From NCBI GenBank assembly GCA_963772515.1, contig CAVYXC010000004.1, positions 124,001 through 188,000 on the forward strand: 64,000 bases of DNA, written 5' to 3'. Positions 8,379-16,689 of this stretch are shown piece by piece. The notes below the pieces were generated by a model. That model had not been told where the DNA came from. It was given only the letters and a program-made list of their open reading frames with translations, and searched no databases. Source of the DNA: JAFAHD01 sp963772515 (GTDB lineage: Bacteria; Vulcanimicrobiota; Vulcanimicrobiia; Eremiobacterales; Eremiobacteraceae). A program made the position numbers and the translations under genes. How positions within the stretch are numbered: the first letter of the stretch is position 1; the number at the start of each line of letters is the position of its first letter.

Positions 8379-10151
8379 CTACGGCCTCTCGTTCAGCAAC
8401 GGTGCGATGAAACGCGGCTCGACCGAGCCCATGTCCAGCAGGCGCTTGTTGAACGCGGCGACACTGCCCGGATGGGCGAGCCGCGCCTGTTCGATGGCAT
8501 CAAGCCCAACGAAATAGCTAGAGAGCTGGTCGTGCGACAGCTCCAAGCGATGCCATTTCGTCTGCGCTTCGGATGGCTCCTGAAATGCCTGCGCGAGCAG
8601 CTGCATGCATTGCGCCTCGCTCAGATCGCCGGCATGGTACTGCGCGTCGATGATGGCGTTAGCGTATTCGCGCAAACGCCATTTCAATTGGAAGAGGCGC
8701 AATGCTGGATCATTGCCGCCATAGCCCGCGTCGAGCATCATGCCTTCGCCGTACACCGCCCAACCTTCGACGAAGGACCCGTTGGGCCAGACGCGCCGCA
8801 CAAGCGACGGCGTGAGCGCGTTGTAGCGGTACTGCACGTAATGTCCCGGGATGGCTTCGTGGATCGATAGGATGCGCATCTCGTAATCGTTGTTCTCGCG
8901 CAGATAGGACGCGACGCGCTGATCGGACCATGACGCGGGGATCTCGTCAATGTAATAGTACGATCCGGCGAGCGGCGTGAACGGTCCGGGCGAGTCCAGC
9001 CCAGCCCCGGCGACGCCTGCGAGGAATTCCGGCGTCGGCGCGACGTGCAGCGTGTCCGGCACCGGCAGCGGCACGACCGGATCGCCCTCCAAGAATATCT
9101 GAATGCTGGCGAGATCGCTCTTGGCGGTGGCAAGCACCGCGTCGCGGGCCGGGTGTTGGTCTGCCAGTTTGTCCAGCACGGGCCTGACGACCGCGTCGAT
9201 CTGCGCGTCTTCAGTGCTTTCCGGCGGCGCCTGTTGATGCAGCAGTTTACGGTACATCGGCGCAGCGATCCGCAGCATCTCTTTGCGCGTCCGGTCGAAG
9301 TCGTTGCGCGCGCGGGCGACGAGCACGTCGCGCGGCGTATCGGTGCCGTCGACCAACCTCAGCTCCGCGTCGAACACCGCCGCCCCGACGCGCGGGTTCG
9401 CGTCGGCTTGCGCGAGCAGTGGACCCGAAAGGAACGCCTGAAGATCTTTGAGGCTGGCGATCGCAGCCGGCAGACTCGCGTCAAGTAGCGCTTGGGTCTG
9501 CGCCGAAGCGGTCTTGGCCAACGCCGGCAGATCGCGGCTGTACAGGTCGATATTGCCCTGGTTCTGTTCTACGGCGAGCTCGGCGGCGACGCGCGTCGGA
9601 TGCGAGAGCGATGCCTCGGCCGCGCGCACGATGTCGGGGATGCCGCGGATGCGCGTCGCGACGCTTCGCAAGCGCTGGTCGAGCGGCGCGTAGTCGCGGC
9701 TCGTGAGCTCGTAGACGGCGTCGCCGATCGCGCCCGTATAGATGGAAGGATCCGTCTCGTATGGGCGGATCGTCTTGGCCTCCAGCAGGTCGGCGTCGAT
9801 CTGGTCGAGCACCGCGCGCAGGTCTGCCTGCTCGCCAAGGGTCAGCGCGGCCGAGTCGAGCGCGGCGAACTGCGTGCGCCACGCGGCCTCCCATGCGTAC
9901 GTATCGGCGCGGCCGCTGGGCGACAGGTCGGGCAGCCGATCGTCGTAGGCGTGCACGCCGATGCTGTCCGCGAACAGCGGATCGCGAGCTTCGGACTCGG
10001 CCACATAACGATTGACAAGTTGCGTGAACGTGTCCGAGCCGGTCTGCGCCGCGCGCGTCGCCGTGGAGAACGGCACGCACGCCGCCACCACGAGCAAGAC
10101 GCAGAGAACGCCGCGCACAAAAGCGCCGCGTGTGACGGGAGATCGATTCAT
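8379..10151 (-). CDS. DUF885 family secreted protein (putative metallopeptidase)
   Basis: I choose ATG 10151 (MNRSPVTRG), which puts a signal peptide (VLCVLLVVAACVPFSTATRA) directly at the N-terminus and gives 590 residues, a normal DUF885 length. The frame is open further upstream, but that part lies inside the divergent gene. The family signature HEAIPGHYVQ (a zinc-type HExxxxH variant) is present, with the downstream GSFVEGWAVYGEGMM block. A few DUF885 members act as peptidases; most are uncharacterised. The protein is probably periplasmic. A second DUF885 gene lies at 20063-21850. Its start codon overlaps the start of the HhH-GPD gene on the other strand. Confidence 0.85.
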   Translation of the reverse strand: MNRSPVTRGAFVRGVLCVLLVVAACVPFSTATRAAQTGSDTFTQLVNRYVAESEARDPLFADSIGVHAYDDRLPDLSPSGRADTYAWEAAWRTQFAALDSAALTLGEQADLRAVLDQIDADLLEAKTIRPYETDPSIYTGAIGDAVYELTSRDYAPLDQRLRSVATRIRGIPDIVRAAEASLSHPTRVAAELAVEQNQGNIDLYSRDLPALAKTASAQTQALLDASLPAAIASLKDLQAFLSGPLLAQADANPRVGAAVFDAELRLVDGTDTPRDVLVARARNDFDRTRKEMLRIAAPMYRKLLHQQAPPESTEDAQIDAVVRPVLDKLADQHPARDAVLATAKSDLASIQIFLEGDPVVPLPVPDTLHVAPTPEFLAGVAGAGLDSPGPFTPLAGSYYYIDEIPASWSDQRVASYLRENNDYEMRILSIHEAIPGHYVQYRYNALTPSLVRRVWPNGSFVEGWAVYGEGMMLDAGYGGNDPALRLFQLKWRLREYANAIIDAQYHAGDLSEAQCMQLLAQAFQEPSEAQTKWHRLELSHDQLSSYFVGLDAIEQARLAHPGSVAAFNKRLLDMGSVEPRFIAPLLNERP

Positions 10152-10680
10152 GGCGGACAAAGTGCGCCGCACCATGGCAAAGTCCTTGTATCCGTTCACA
10201 CCCAACGACGCCGCGAACGCGCTGCTCGCTAAAGACGGCACGGCGTTGCTGATCGGGCTGTGTCTCGAACAACAGGTGCGCACCGAGAAGGCCATGAGCG
10301 GGCCGTACGAATTGCGCAGCAGGCTCGGCACGATCGACGCGAAGAAGATCGCCGCGATGACCCCCGCACGCCTGGATAAGGTGTTTCGCGAAAGACCGGC
10401 GATCCATCGTTATCCAGGCATGATGGCCAAACGCGTGCGCGCGCTGTGCGTCGTCATCGCAAAAGAGTATGGCGGCAAAGGCGCGCGCGTATGGGAAGGC
10501 ACGACCGAAGCGCAGCAGGTCTACGAGCGGCTGCTCGCACTGCCGGGATTCGGCAAAGCCAAAGCGACGGCGGCGGTGCGGATCCTCGGCCAGTTCGGCG
10601 GCGTGAAGATCTCGGGCTGGCGCAAGTACTCGTGCGACGCCGACATGCCATGGGTCATCAAAGGCGGCAAACGCGCCTGA
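10150..10680 (+). CDS. HhH-GPD-type base excision repair family protein
   Basis: The 176-residue product starts at ATG 10150; ATG 10174 (MAKSLYPFTP) is an alternative close to the family's usual N-terminus. The domain pattern is that of the small HhH-GPD proteins: LLIGLCLEQQVRTEKAMSGP, a Pro-Gly segment RPAIHRYPGMMAKRV, and the helix-hairpin-helix LPGFGKAKATAAVR. No Fe-S Cys cluster is visible and the catalytic Asp/Lys typical of glycosylases is not obvious, as in others of this family. A role in DNA base repair is inferred from the fold only. Divergent from the DUF885 gene with overlapping start codons. Confidence 0.8.
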   Translation: MADKVRRTMAKSLYPFTPNDAANALLAKDGTALLIGLCLEQQVRTEKAMSGPYELRSRLGTIDAKKIAAMTPARLDKVFRERPAIHRYPGMMAKRVRALCVVIAKEYGGKGARVWEGTTEAQQVYERLLALPGFGKAKATAAVRILGQFGGVKISGWRKYSCDADMPWVIKGGKRA

Positions 10681-10711
10681 CACAAGCCTGAAAAGAGGCC
10701 GCCAGCCGACG

Positions 10712-11455
10712 TCACGCGCTTACCGCGTTCCAGAAATCGCGCAGCGCCCCGTTCACCGTCTCCGGGCTTTCCATGGGCGAAAAATGCCCGGCGCCCGCTA
10801 CTTCGGTGAAGGTGGCACGCGGGACCGCGGTGCAGATCGCGCGCGCCTCGGCGATCGGGAACGTCACGTCATCGTTGCCTGCGATCACCGCGAGCGGCAC
10901 CGAGCTTTGCGCGACCGCTGCGCTCACATCCGGCCGGCTGCCGATCGCGCGATACGCCGCGATGAGCGCGCGCGGAGTTGCCGCGGACACCATCTCGCGG
11001 ATCGCGGCCAGCATAGCTTCATTGTGACGCGAGGCGTGGCCGAGCAAGAGCGCCGTGTTGTCCACCAAGAAGCCGCCGCCGCGCCGCTCGATATCGGCGA
11101 TCGTGCCCGCCCGCGCCGCGGCGAAGACCGGTGTGTCGCCGGCCAGCCGTGCGCTGATGAGCGCGATGCCCGAGACCAGCGACGGATCGACGCGCAGCAT
11201 CGCAAGCGCCGTGTAGCCGCCCATCGAACACCCGGCTAGCACGGCCCGTTCTATCCCCTGGCCGCGCAGCGTGCCGGAGATGCGCCGGGCCCAGTCGTCA
11301 AGGGATGGGATAGGCGCGGGCGGCTCGTTTCCAAATCCCGGAAAATTCGGAGCCACGACCAGGCCCTCGGCGCCCAAAGCGGTCGTCTGAGCGGCCCACA
11401 TCCGGGCGTCCAAAGGCCAGCCGTGCAGCAGAACGAGCGGTGGTCGGTCAGCCAT
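10712..11455 (-). CDS. Alpha/beta hydrolase
   Basis: The 247-residue product starts at ATG 11455 with GGAGG 9 nt upstream. It has the classical fold markers: LVLLHGWPLDARMW oxyanion loop, NFPGFG, nucleophile elbow AGCSMGGYTA, acid in AGNDDVTFP and His in GAGHFSP. No signal peptide is present. It is like small esterases, lactonases or haloperoxidase-type hydrolases; the substrate is unknown. Its ATG overlaps the TGA of the zinc-ribbon gene (TGATG), so the two are translationally coupled. Confidence 0.88.
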   Translation of the reverse strand: MADRPPLVLLHGWPLDARMWAAQTTALGAEGLVVAPNFPGFGNEPPAPIPSLDDWARRISGTLRGQGIERAVLAGCSMGGYTALAMLRVDPSLVSGIALISARLAGDTPVFAAARAGTIADIERRGGGFLVDNTALLLGHASRHNEAMLAAIREMVSAATPRALIAAYRAIGSRPDVSAAVAQSSVPLAVIAGNDDVTFPIAEARAICTAVPRATFTEVAGAGHFSPMESPETVNGALRDFWNAVSA

Positions 11456-11604
11456 CAATCTACCCTCCGGAACTCGGTCCCGCCGCACGCGCAAGGCTCG
11501 ATTTCAAAGGACAAGGCGTACTCGGTGACCACCCGGCCGCACAGGCTGCAACGGTAGGTCCCGGGGCCGGCGAGCTGGCCTACCGTGAACGTCTGTTCGT
11601 CCAT
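11455..11604 (-). CDS. 49-residue zinc-ribbon protein
   Basis: This short gene runs from ATG 11604 to TGA 11455-11457. The 49-residue product carries two metal-binding knuckles: CSLC at residues 19-22 (YRCSLCGRVV) and CAC at 38-40 (EPCACGGTEFRRV), spaced as in small zinc ribbons of the DUF1451-like group. The stop overlaps the start of the alpha/beta hydrolase, arguing that it is real and cotranslated. It is divergent from the Cys-rich protein at 11658 over 53 bp. It may act as a regulatory or protein-binding zinc finger; the role is unknown. Confidence 0.75.
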   Translation of the reverse strand: MDEQTFTVGQLAGPGTYRCSLCGRVVTEYALSFEIEPCACGGTEFRRVD

Positions 11605-11657
11605 AAGATGGGGTTCCGGGCCCGACACAAATTTACCGCTGCCCCAGTCATACCGAC

Positions 11658-12005
11658 ATGACCAACGTGGACGAGCTGCTTCAAAACCTGCTCGAGGGTC
11701 CGTTGAACCCCACCCCCGAGTCGTGGAACAATTTCGGCGATCATGGCGACGGCTGCATGCGTTGCCCGCTGTTCAAGGCCGACAATATGTGCGCCGCGTG
11801 CTGCGAACACTTCACGATGGACCTGTTCACCGGCAGCGGCGTCGAGAGCGCCTTCGAGGACGCCTACACGCGCTTCCGCCTGACGGCGCGCCGCGAAGTC
11901 AACAAAGCTGCGTTCCGCACGATCGCGACGTACGCGTGCCGGCGCTGCCCCAACAACCCGATGCGTGGCGCCGCAGAACCCGAACGTCGCGCCCACACCG
12001 ACTAA
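11658..12005 (+). CDS. Cysteine-rich small protein of unknown function
   Basis: The 115-residue product begins at ATG 11658 (MTNVDELLQNLLEG). It has eight Cys in paired motifs: CMRCP, a CAACC cluster, and CRRCP near the C-terminus. These could bind Zn or an Fe-S cluster. There is no signal peptide. It is followed by a clear intrinsic terminator, so it is a single-gene unit. The family is not recognised. Confidence 0.6.
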   Translation: MTNVDELLQNLLEGPLNPTPESWNNFGDHGDGCMRCPLFKADNMCAACCEHFTMDLFTGSGVESAFEDAYTRFRLTARREVNKAAFRTIATYACRRCPNNPMRGAAEPERRAHTD

Positions 12006-12032
12006 AGCGTCCCAACCCCTCCGGGAAAGGTG

Positions 12033-12060
12033 AAGGGACGGGTCATGGCCCCGTCCCTTT
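12033..12060 (+). terminator. Intrinsic terminator after the Cys-rich gene
   Basis: A perfect 10-bp stem AAGGGACGGG (12033-12042) / CCCGTCCCTT (12050-12059) with loop TCATGGC is followed by a short pyrimidine run. It lies 27 bp after the stop at 12005 and between convergent genes. Confidence 0.85.
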
Positions 12061-12082
12061 CCTTGTGCCGTCGTAGTTGGAG

Positions 12083-12102
12083 CGGTCGAATTTATTCGAC
12101 CG
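12083..12102 (+). repeat. Dispersed hairpin repeat, family A, full copy
   Basis: Perfect 9-bp stem, loop TT, preceded by TTGGAG and followed by TCC. It sits between the terminator and the stop codon of the convergent lipoprotein gene, three bases before that stop. Confidence 0.9.
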
Positions 12103-12105
12103 TCC

Positions 12106-13210
12106 TTATTTCACCACGTGCCAGTCCATGATCACGGCCTGCGTGCCATTGGCGTACGTGATCAGGCCATCGCCGAAGCGGTCGACCGAGAAGGTCGCCA
12201 GCATCGTGCCGCCCGAGGTGGAGATGGTGCCGTTGATGGCGATCGTCGCGCCGGTGCCCACGCTCGTGACCACGATCGTGTCGCCGTTGGCGAAGGTGCC
12301 GTTGAGCGCGACGTTGAGCAGGTTGTCGTTGGCATCGAACTCGACCGAGCCCGAGAGCGTGCCCGCGCCGGTCTGCGCGCCGCCGATGATCGAGAACGGC
12401 GGGCTAGCCGGAATGCTCAGGCTGCCGAGCGCACCTTTGTAGAACGTCTTGTTCCGCGTGCCCGCTGAACGTGACGTCGTTGGACGGGTCGACCGTCGCG
12501 GTGACGTTCTGCAGGATCGCCGCATCGCCGAAGGACTCGTTGATGCTCGGCACGCCGATGTTCTCGATGCGCGCCCCGTTGCCGGCGACCGTCCAGGTCG
12601 TCGCGTTTTGCGGGGCGACCGTGAGCTGGTGTCCGTCTTGCTCTTCAGGCGAGCTCTCGGTGCCGATCGTCAACGCGCTCGTCACGACGGCCGAGAAGTT
12701 GCCAGGGCTGCCGGTGACCGAGTAGTTGGCGTTGCGCGTCGAGATGAGCAAGCCTGAGTTGTTGTAGTTCTTGATCGTGCGCACGATGTTCTCGGTCGAC
12801 GAGTTCGGGATCGTCACGTCCGAGAGCGCATCGCGGCGCAGCTGCGTGCAGGCGTTGTCGAAGAAGAGCTGCACGTCGTACGTCGTCTCGGTGGGGCTGA
12901 TGACCGTCACCGTCTTGATGACGCCGTTGTTGCACGTGCCCGTCGTCGCCGGTTTGACGGACATCGGCGCTCGCTGGGTGGAGAGCACGACGCCGACCGA
13001 ACCGGAGAACAGCGAGCTGTCGAGGCTCGCGCGACCGATCTCAGACATCGCCGAGTCGGCCCCTGTCTGCGCGGCTTCTTGTGAGCTCATCTGGGACTGG
13101 GTTCCGCCGCCGGGATTCGAAGGATTCGAGAATGGGCTGCCCGCGCCGCCGCCGGAACAACCGGCGAGGGTGATGGCCGCCACAATTGCGAAGATGATTC
13201 GCGTTCGCAT
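12106..13210 (-). pseudogene. Lipoprotein gene with a single-base frameshift
   Basis: The 5' frame from ATG 13210 encodes a lipoprotein signal (IVAAITLAGC lipobox) and a Ser/Thr-rich beta protein up to NDVTFSG. It then runs into an unrelated tail ending at 12404. In the next frame the coding pattern continues as TRNKTFYKGALGSLSIPASP down to the stop at 12106 (VIMDWHVVK). Removing one base near 12459-12463 (GCGGGCACG on the coding strand) would join the parts into about 367 residues. This is a real inactivating frameshift or a sequencing error. The intact product would be an outer-surface or periplasmic lipoprotein of unknown function. It is divergent from the sorbosone-dehydrogenase-like genes. 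Confidence 0.75.
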
Positions 13211-13331
13211 GGTAGAGAGACCCTTTCTTGGCGAAATGCCGGGATCGAAGCTGTCGGAGCGCCCCTCAATCCAACTGTTCTCAGCTTACTCACAAGGGTT
13301 CCCAAGCACATGAGCCGCGCGTAAGGCCCCT

Positions 13332-14510
13332 ATGAAGCGCCAATTAAGCATCGCCCTCGGCCTCATCATCGCCTCATTTTTGGCGGCCTGCACGTCGTCG
13401 TCGATGCCAGGTCCGACGAACCCAGCCGGCCCGACGATGGCGCCCACTCCGTCCGGCACGCCGACCTCTGGTCCGGCACCGCCGATGGCCCTCACGTTGC
13501 TGCCGGGCTTCAAGATCACGATGGTCGCAGAGAACGTTCCGGGCGCGCGCTTCATGACCGTCGCGCCGAACGGCGACCTGATCGTCTCGGAGACCAACAA
13601 CGGGCAAGTCGTGGCGATCAAAGCGGGTGCGCCGTACGGGGTGCCGCCGACCGTCCTCGCCAACGGGTTGCCGCGTCCGCACGGCCTGGCGTTTTACGGC
13701 AACGATCTGTACATCGCCACCTGGACGGGGCTTAGCGTGATCCGCAACTACCCGACCGGCATCGCCGTACAGACGCTGTACAACGGCCTCGGGGAAAACG
13801 GCGATCACAACAACCGCTCGCTGGCGATTTCGCCCAATGGCACGGTCTTCGAATCGTCGGGCTCCGACTGTAACATCTGTTCTGAAAGCGATGCCAAGTT
13901 GGCTACCATCATGACGATGAATAGCAATGGCCAAAACGCCGCGATCTACGTCAGCGGAGTGCGCAACGGCAGCGGACTCGCCTTCGATCAGTCCGGCCAG
14001 CTGTGGATGGTCGTCAACCAACGCGACGATCTGCCGCCAGACCACACCAATCTTCCGACCGACGAGTTCGACAAAGTGATCGCGGGCGGGAACTACGGCT
14101 GGCCGCTGTGCTACCCGGATTTGCAAGGCAATCGCCAGCCGAATCCCGACTCACCGGTGCCAAACCCGAGCTGCGCGGGCCAAGTGCCAAACACGGAGCC
14201 GCTGCAAGCGCACTCGGCGCCGCTCGGCATCGTGTTCTATTACGGTTCGATGTTCCCGGGGACGTATAAAGGCGGCGCGTTCGTTGCGTTCCACGGGTCC
14301 TGGGACCGCTCGCCGCCCACCGGCTACAAGGTCGTGTTCGTGCCCTTCAGCGGCGGCGTGCCGGGCGCGCCTATCGATTTCGTCTCCGGCTGGCTGACCC
14401 CAAGTAATTCGTACACCGGGCGGCCGGTGGGGCTGGCGGTCGGTCCGGACGGCTCGCTGTATATCAGCGACGATTCGAACGGGTATATTTACCGCGTCAC
14501 CTATGGCTAA
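13332..14510 (+). CDS. PQQ-type sorbosone/glucose dehydrogenase-like lipoprotein
   Basis: The 392-residue product starts at ATG 13332. A lipoprotein signal ends in FLAAC (Cys near residue 20), followed by a Pro/Thr/Ser linker. The rest is a six-bladed propeller with repeats such as GARFMTVAPNGDLIVSET, LPRPHGLAFYGNDLYIATW, HNNRSLAISPNGTVFESSGS, GLAFDQSGQLWMVVN and GRPVGLAVGPDGSLYISDD. This matches the soluble PQQ glucose/L-sorbosone dehydrogenase group (GSDH). It would act as a periplasmic aldose or aldehyde dehydrogenase, if PQQ is available. It overlaps the paralogue that follows by 8 bp. Two conserved Cys (CNIC) near residue 180 are shared with the paralogue. Confidence 0.88.
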   Translation: MKRQLSIALGLIIASFLAACTSSSMPGPTNPAGPTMAPTPSGTPTSGPAPPMALTLLPGFKITMVAENVPGARFMTVAPNGDLIVSETNNGQVVAIKAGAPYGVPPTVLANGLPRPHGLAFYGNDLYIATWTGLSVIRNYPTGIAVQTLYNGLGENGDHNNRSLAISPNGTVFESSGSDCNICSESDAKLATIMTMNSNGQNAAIYVSGVRNGSGLAFDQSGQLWMVVNQRDDLPPDHTNLPTDEFDKVIAGGNYGWPLCYPDLQGNRQPNPDSPVPNPSCAGQVPNTEPLQAHSAPLGIVFYYGSMFPGTYKGGAFVAFHGSWDRSPPTGYKVVFVPFSGGVPGAPIDFVSGWLTPSNSYTGRPVGLAVGPDGSLYISDDSNGYIYRVTYG

Positions 14511-15642
14511 CCAACAACGAACGAAGACAACATATGGAGCGGTCGAATTCATTCGACCGCTCGCTGCGTCCATCGCCCTGATCGTCATGCTGTCCGGCTG
14601 CACCGCCAGAGCCGCCGCCCCCGTCGGACAACTGCACGTTCCGCCCGGGTTCACCATCTCGCTCGTGTCGAGCAGGGTGCCCACCGCGCGCTTCCTGGCG
14701 GTCGCACCGAACGGCGATGTCGTCGTATCCGAGATCGGGCGCGACCGTATCGTCGCGATTTCCCCGGGGATGGCAGCCGACGCCGAACCTAAAGTGGTGA
14801 TCAGCGGGCTGCCGGTCGCGCATGGTCTTGCATTTCACGGCGACGATCTCTACGTGGCGTCGTGGTCGGGTGTGACCAAGCTGCATTATCCTCCAGCCGA
14901 AGGGGCATCGCACGAGACGTTGTTCTCGAACATGCCCGAAGGCGGAGTGCACAATCACCGCGCCATCGCGATCGCCGCCGACGGCACGATCTTCGTCTCG
15001 AGCGGCTCGACATGCAACGTCTGTGCTGAAACCGACCCGCGCTTCGCGACCGTCCTGCGCTACGACGCCGACGGCGGCAACGGCCGCATCTATGCCTACG
15101 GTCTGCGCAACGCGTCGGGCCTCGCGTTCGACGATGCCGGGAAATTGTGGGCGGTGGTCAACGGGCGCGATAACATCGGCGACGACCTGCCGCCGGACGA
15201 AGTTGATCAGATCGTCGACGGCGCGAACTACGGCTGGCCGTATTGTTACGCGGGAGACGGAGACCGCGTTCCCAATCCCGAGTACAAAGACCCAAGCAAA
15301 TGTGCGGGCACGCAGCCCTCCGCGCTGAATCTCCAGGCGCACTCGGCGCCGCTGCAGATCGCGTTCTACCACGGCTCGCAGTTCCCGGCGCGTTACCGCG
15401 GGGCGCTGTTCGTCGCCTATCACGGCTCGTGGGACCGCTCGGTGAAGACCGGATACAAAGTCGTGGTTGTGTTCTTCAAGAACGGTCGACCCGATCACGT
15501 CGAAGATTTCGCGACCGGTTGGCTCGGCGAAAACCAAAGCGTCAGCGGCCGCCCGGTGGGCGTAGCCGTCGGCCCGGACGGATCGCTCTACGTCAGCGAT
15601 GACCTGAGCGGCGCGATCTACCGCGTGACTTACCGGCCGTAA
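14503..15642 (+). CDS. PQQ-type sorbosone/glucose dehydrogenase-like lipoprotein, second copy
   Basis: The 379-residue product starts at ATG 14503, overlapping the stop of the preceding gene. The propeller repeats match those of 13332-14510 nearly block by block, including CNVC, RNASGLAFDDAGKLWAVVNG and GRPVGVAVGPDGSLYVSDD. The lipobox is MLSGC near residue 33. A family A hairpin repeat lies inside the first codons and is translated as YGAVEFIRP, just in front of the hydrophobic signal core. No other ATG, GTG or TTG lies between the repeat and the signal core, so the repeat appears to be part of the coding sequence. Role as for its paralogue. Confidence 0.87.
   Translation: MANQQRTKTTYGAVEFIRPLAASIALIVMLSGCTARAAAPVGQLHVPPGFTISLVSSRVPTARFLAVAPNGDVVVSEIGRDRIVAISPGMAADAEPKVVISGLPVAHGLAFHGDDLYVASWSGVTKLHYPPAEGASHETLFSNMPEGGVHNHRAIAIAADGTIFVSSGSTCNVCAETDPRFATVLRYDADGGNGRIYAYGLRNASGLAFDDAGKLWAVVNGRDNIGDDLPPDEVDQIVDGANYGWPYCYAGDGDRVPNPEYKDPSKCAGTQPSALNLQAHSAPLQIAFYHGSQFPARYRGALFVAYHGSWDRSVKTGYKVVVVFFKNGRPDHVEDFATGWLGENQSVSGRPVGVAVGPDGSLYVSDDLSGAIYRVTYRP
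14540..14559 (+). repeat. Family A hairpin repeat inside a lipoprotein signal sequence
   Basis: Perfect 9-bp stem with loop TC (CGGTCGAATTCATTCGACCG), preceded by ATATGGAG. It is read in frame as the residues just before the hydrophobic signal core of the second sorbosone-dehydrogenase-like protein. Confidence 0.9.
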
Positions 15643-15674
15643 TCCCTCACTAGCCGCTCGGACTGCGCGCGTGT

Positions 15675-15680
15675 TATACT
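15675..15680 (+). promoter_or_regulatory. Candidate -10 element in front of the Uma2 gene
   Basis: TATACT lies 15 bp before ATG 15696 and is flanked by a short dyad (CGCGT ... ACGCG). No good -35 is visible. The position implies a very short leader with no clear ribosome binding site. Confidence 0.45.
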
Positions 15681-15695
15681 ACGCGTGCAAAGCCG

Positions 15696-16238
15696 ATGCG
15701 TGAAATCGTATTGCCGGAGACAACGCCGGCCTCCGAGTGGGTCAATGGGCGCGCGCTTCAAAAGACGAGCCCGCAGCGACGCCACGCGTTGGCCCAGACC
15801 GTGTTCGCGGCATCTCTGTTAACATGGGCGCGAGAACACGGTCGCGGCAGGGTGGGCACCGAGTGGCAGTTCCGACTCCAGCCGCCCGAGGAGGTCCGCC
15901 GTCCTCTTGTGCCCGACGTCGCATACATCTCCTACACGCGATTGCCGTACGATGCACCGGATGCGGCTGCGGACATCCCGCGCATAGCGCCCGATGCCGT
16001 CGTCGAGGTGCTCTCGCCCGGGGACCGGCTACGGGACCTGCGGGAGAAGATTCGAGTGTACCTGGCATGCGGCACATCCGTCGTGTTTGCGGTGGACACG
16101 AAGAAGAGAGTCGTCACCGTTCATGACCGCGGCCACGCGCGCATTCTTGGTGTCGACTCGGTGATCGAGCACGCGAGCTTGCCTGGCTTTGCGATGCGCG
16201 CGCGCCTGCTCTTCGAGGACCCCCTCCCAAAGGAATAG
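15696..16238 (+). CDS. Uma2 family endonuclease-like protein (DUF820)
   Basis: The 180-residue product starts at ATG 15696. It shows the PD-(D/E)XK-like core of the Uma2 family: PDVAYISYTRLP, VVEVLSPGDR, REKIRVYLACGTSVVFAVDTKKRVVTV, and a C-terminal LPGFAMRARLLFED. Length is normal. Members occur in many copies in cyanobacteria and other phyla; the nuclease activity is predicted from fold and the biological target is unknown. It is followed after 8 bp by the DUF5069 gene, so the two probably form one transcript. Confidence 0.85.
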   Translation: MREIVLPETTPASEWVNGRALQKTSPQRRHALAQTVFAASLLTWAREHGRGRVGTEWQFRLQPPEEVRRPLVPDVAYISYTRLPYDAPDAAADIPRIAPDAVVEVLSPGDRLRDLREKIRVYLACGTSVVFAVDTKKRVVTVHDRGHARILGVDSVIEHASLPGFAMRARLLFEDPLPKE

Positions 16239-16246
16239 CGATTGCC

Positions 16247-16672
16247 ATGGATTTGACCAAAGAATTCCCGCGCAGCCCGAACGATCGTCTACTCGGCATC
16301 CCGATGTTGCCGCGCACGATCGACAAAGCGCGTGCGGCGCTCGCCGGAACGCTCGGCGAATACGTCTACGGCGAAAAGAGCGGCTTCGATACGGCGCTGC
16401 TCGACTTTCTGGGACTTACGCCCGAGCAGTTTCTCGAAGGCGTACGCTCGTCAGCGGACGACGCGGCGATGGTGCGCTGGATCCAAAGCCATGTGCCCGA
16501 CCTGACGCCCGCGCGCATCGACGAATTCGCGCGCAACTTCATCAACGACGGCGATGACGACGCGGATCGCGCGCGCTTCGCCGAGCGGCGCGCGAAGCTG
16601 CCGCCGCAGGTTCAGTCCAAGGTCAAGGGTTGGGCCGACCTGCTCGACGTCAGCGAAGGCCGCATCACCTAG
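16247..16672 (+). CDS. DUF5069 domain protein
   Basis: The 141-residue product starts at ATG 16247. The N-terminal pattern KEFPRSPNDRLLGIPMLPRT and then IDKARAALAGTLGEYVYGEK followed by LLDFLGL is the DUF5069 signature. There is no signal peptide or membrane segment, so it is cytoplasmic. Biochemical function is unknown for the family. It lies 8 bp downstream of the Uma2 gene. Confidence 0.88.
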   Translation: MDLTKEFPRSPNDRLLGIPMLPRTIDKARAALAGTLGEYVYGEKSGFDTALLDFLGLTPEQFLEGVRSSADDAAMVRWIQSHVPDLTPARIDEFARNFINDGDDDADRARFAERRAKLPPQVQSKVKGWADLLDVSEGRIT

Positions 16673-16689
16673 AGGGTGAATCGCCAGCC

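Noticed and set aside
12404..13210. Intact 268-residue lipoprotein
   Set aside because: The last about 16 residues do not fit the preceding pattern, while the next frame continues it; a frameshift is more likely.
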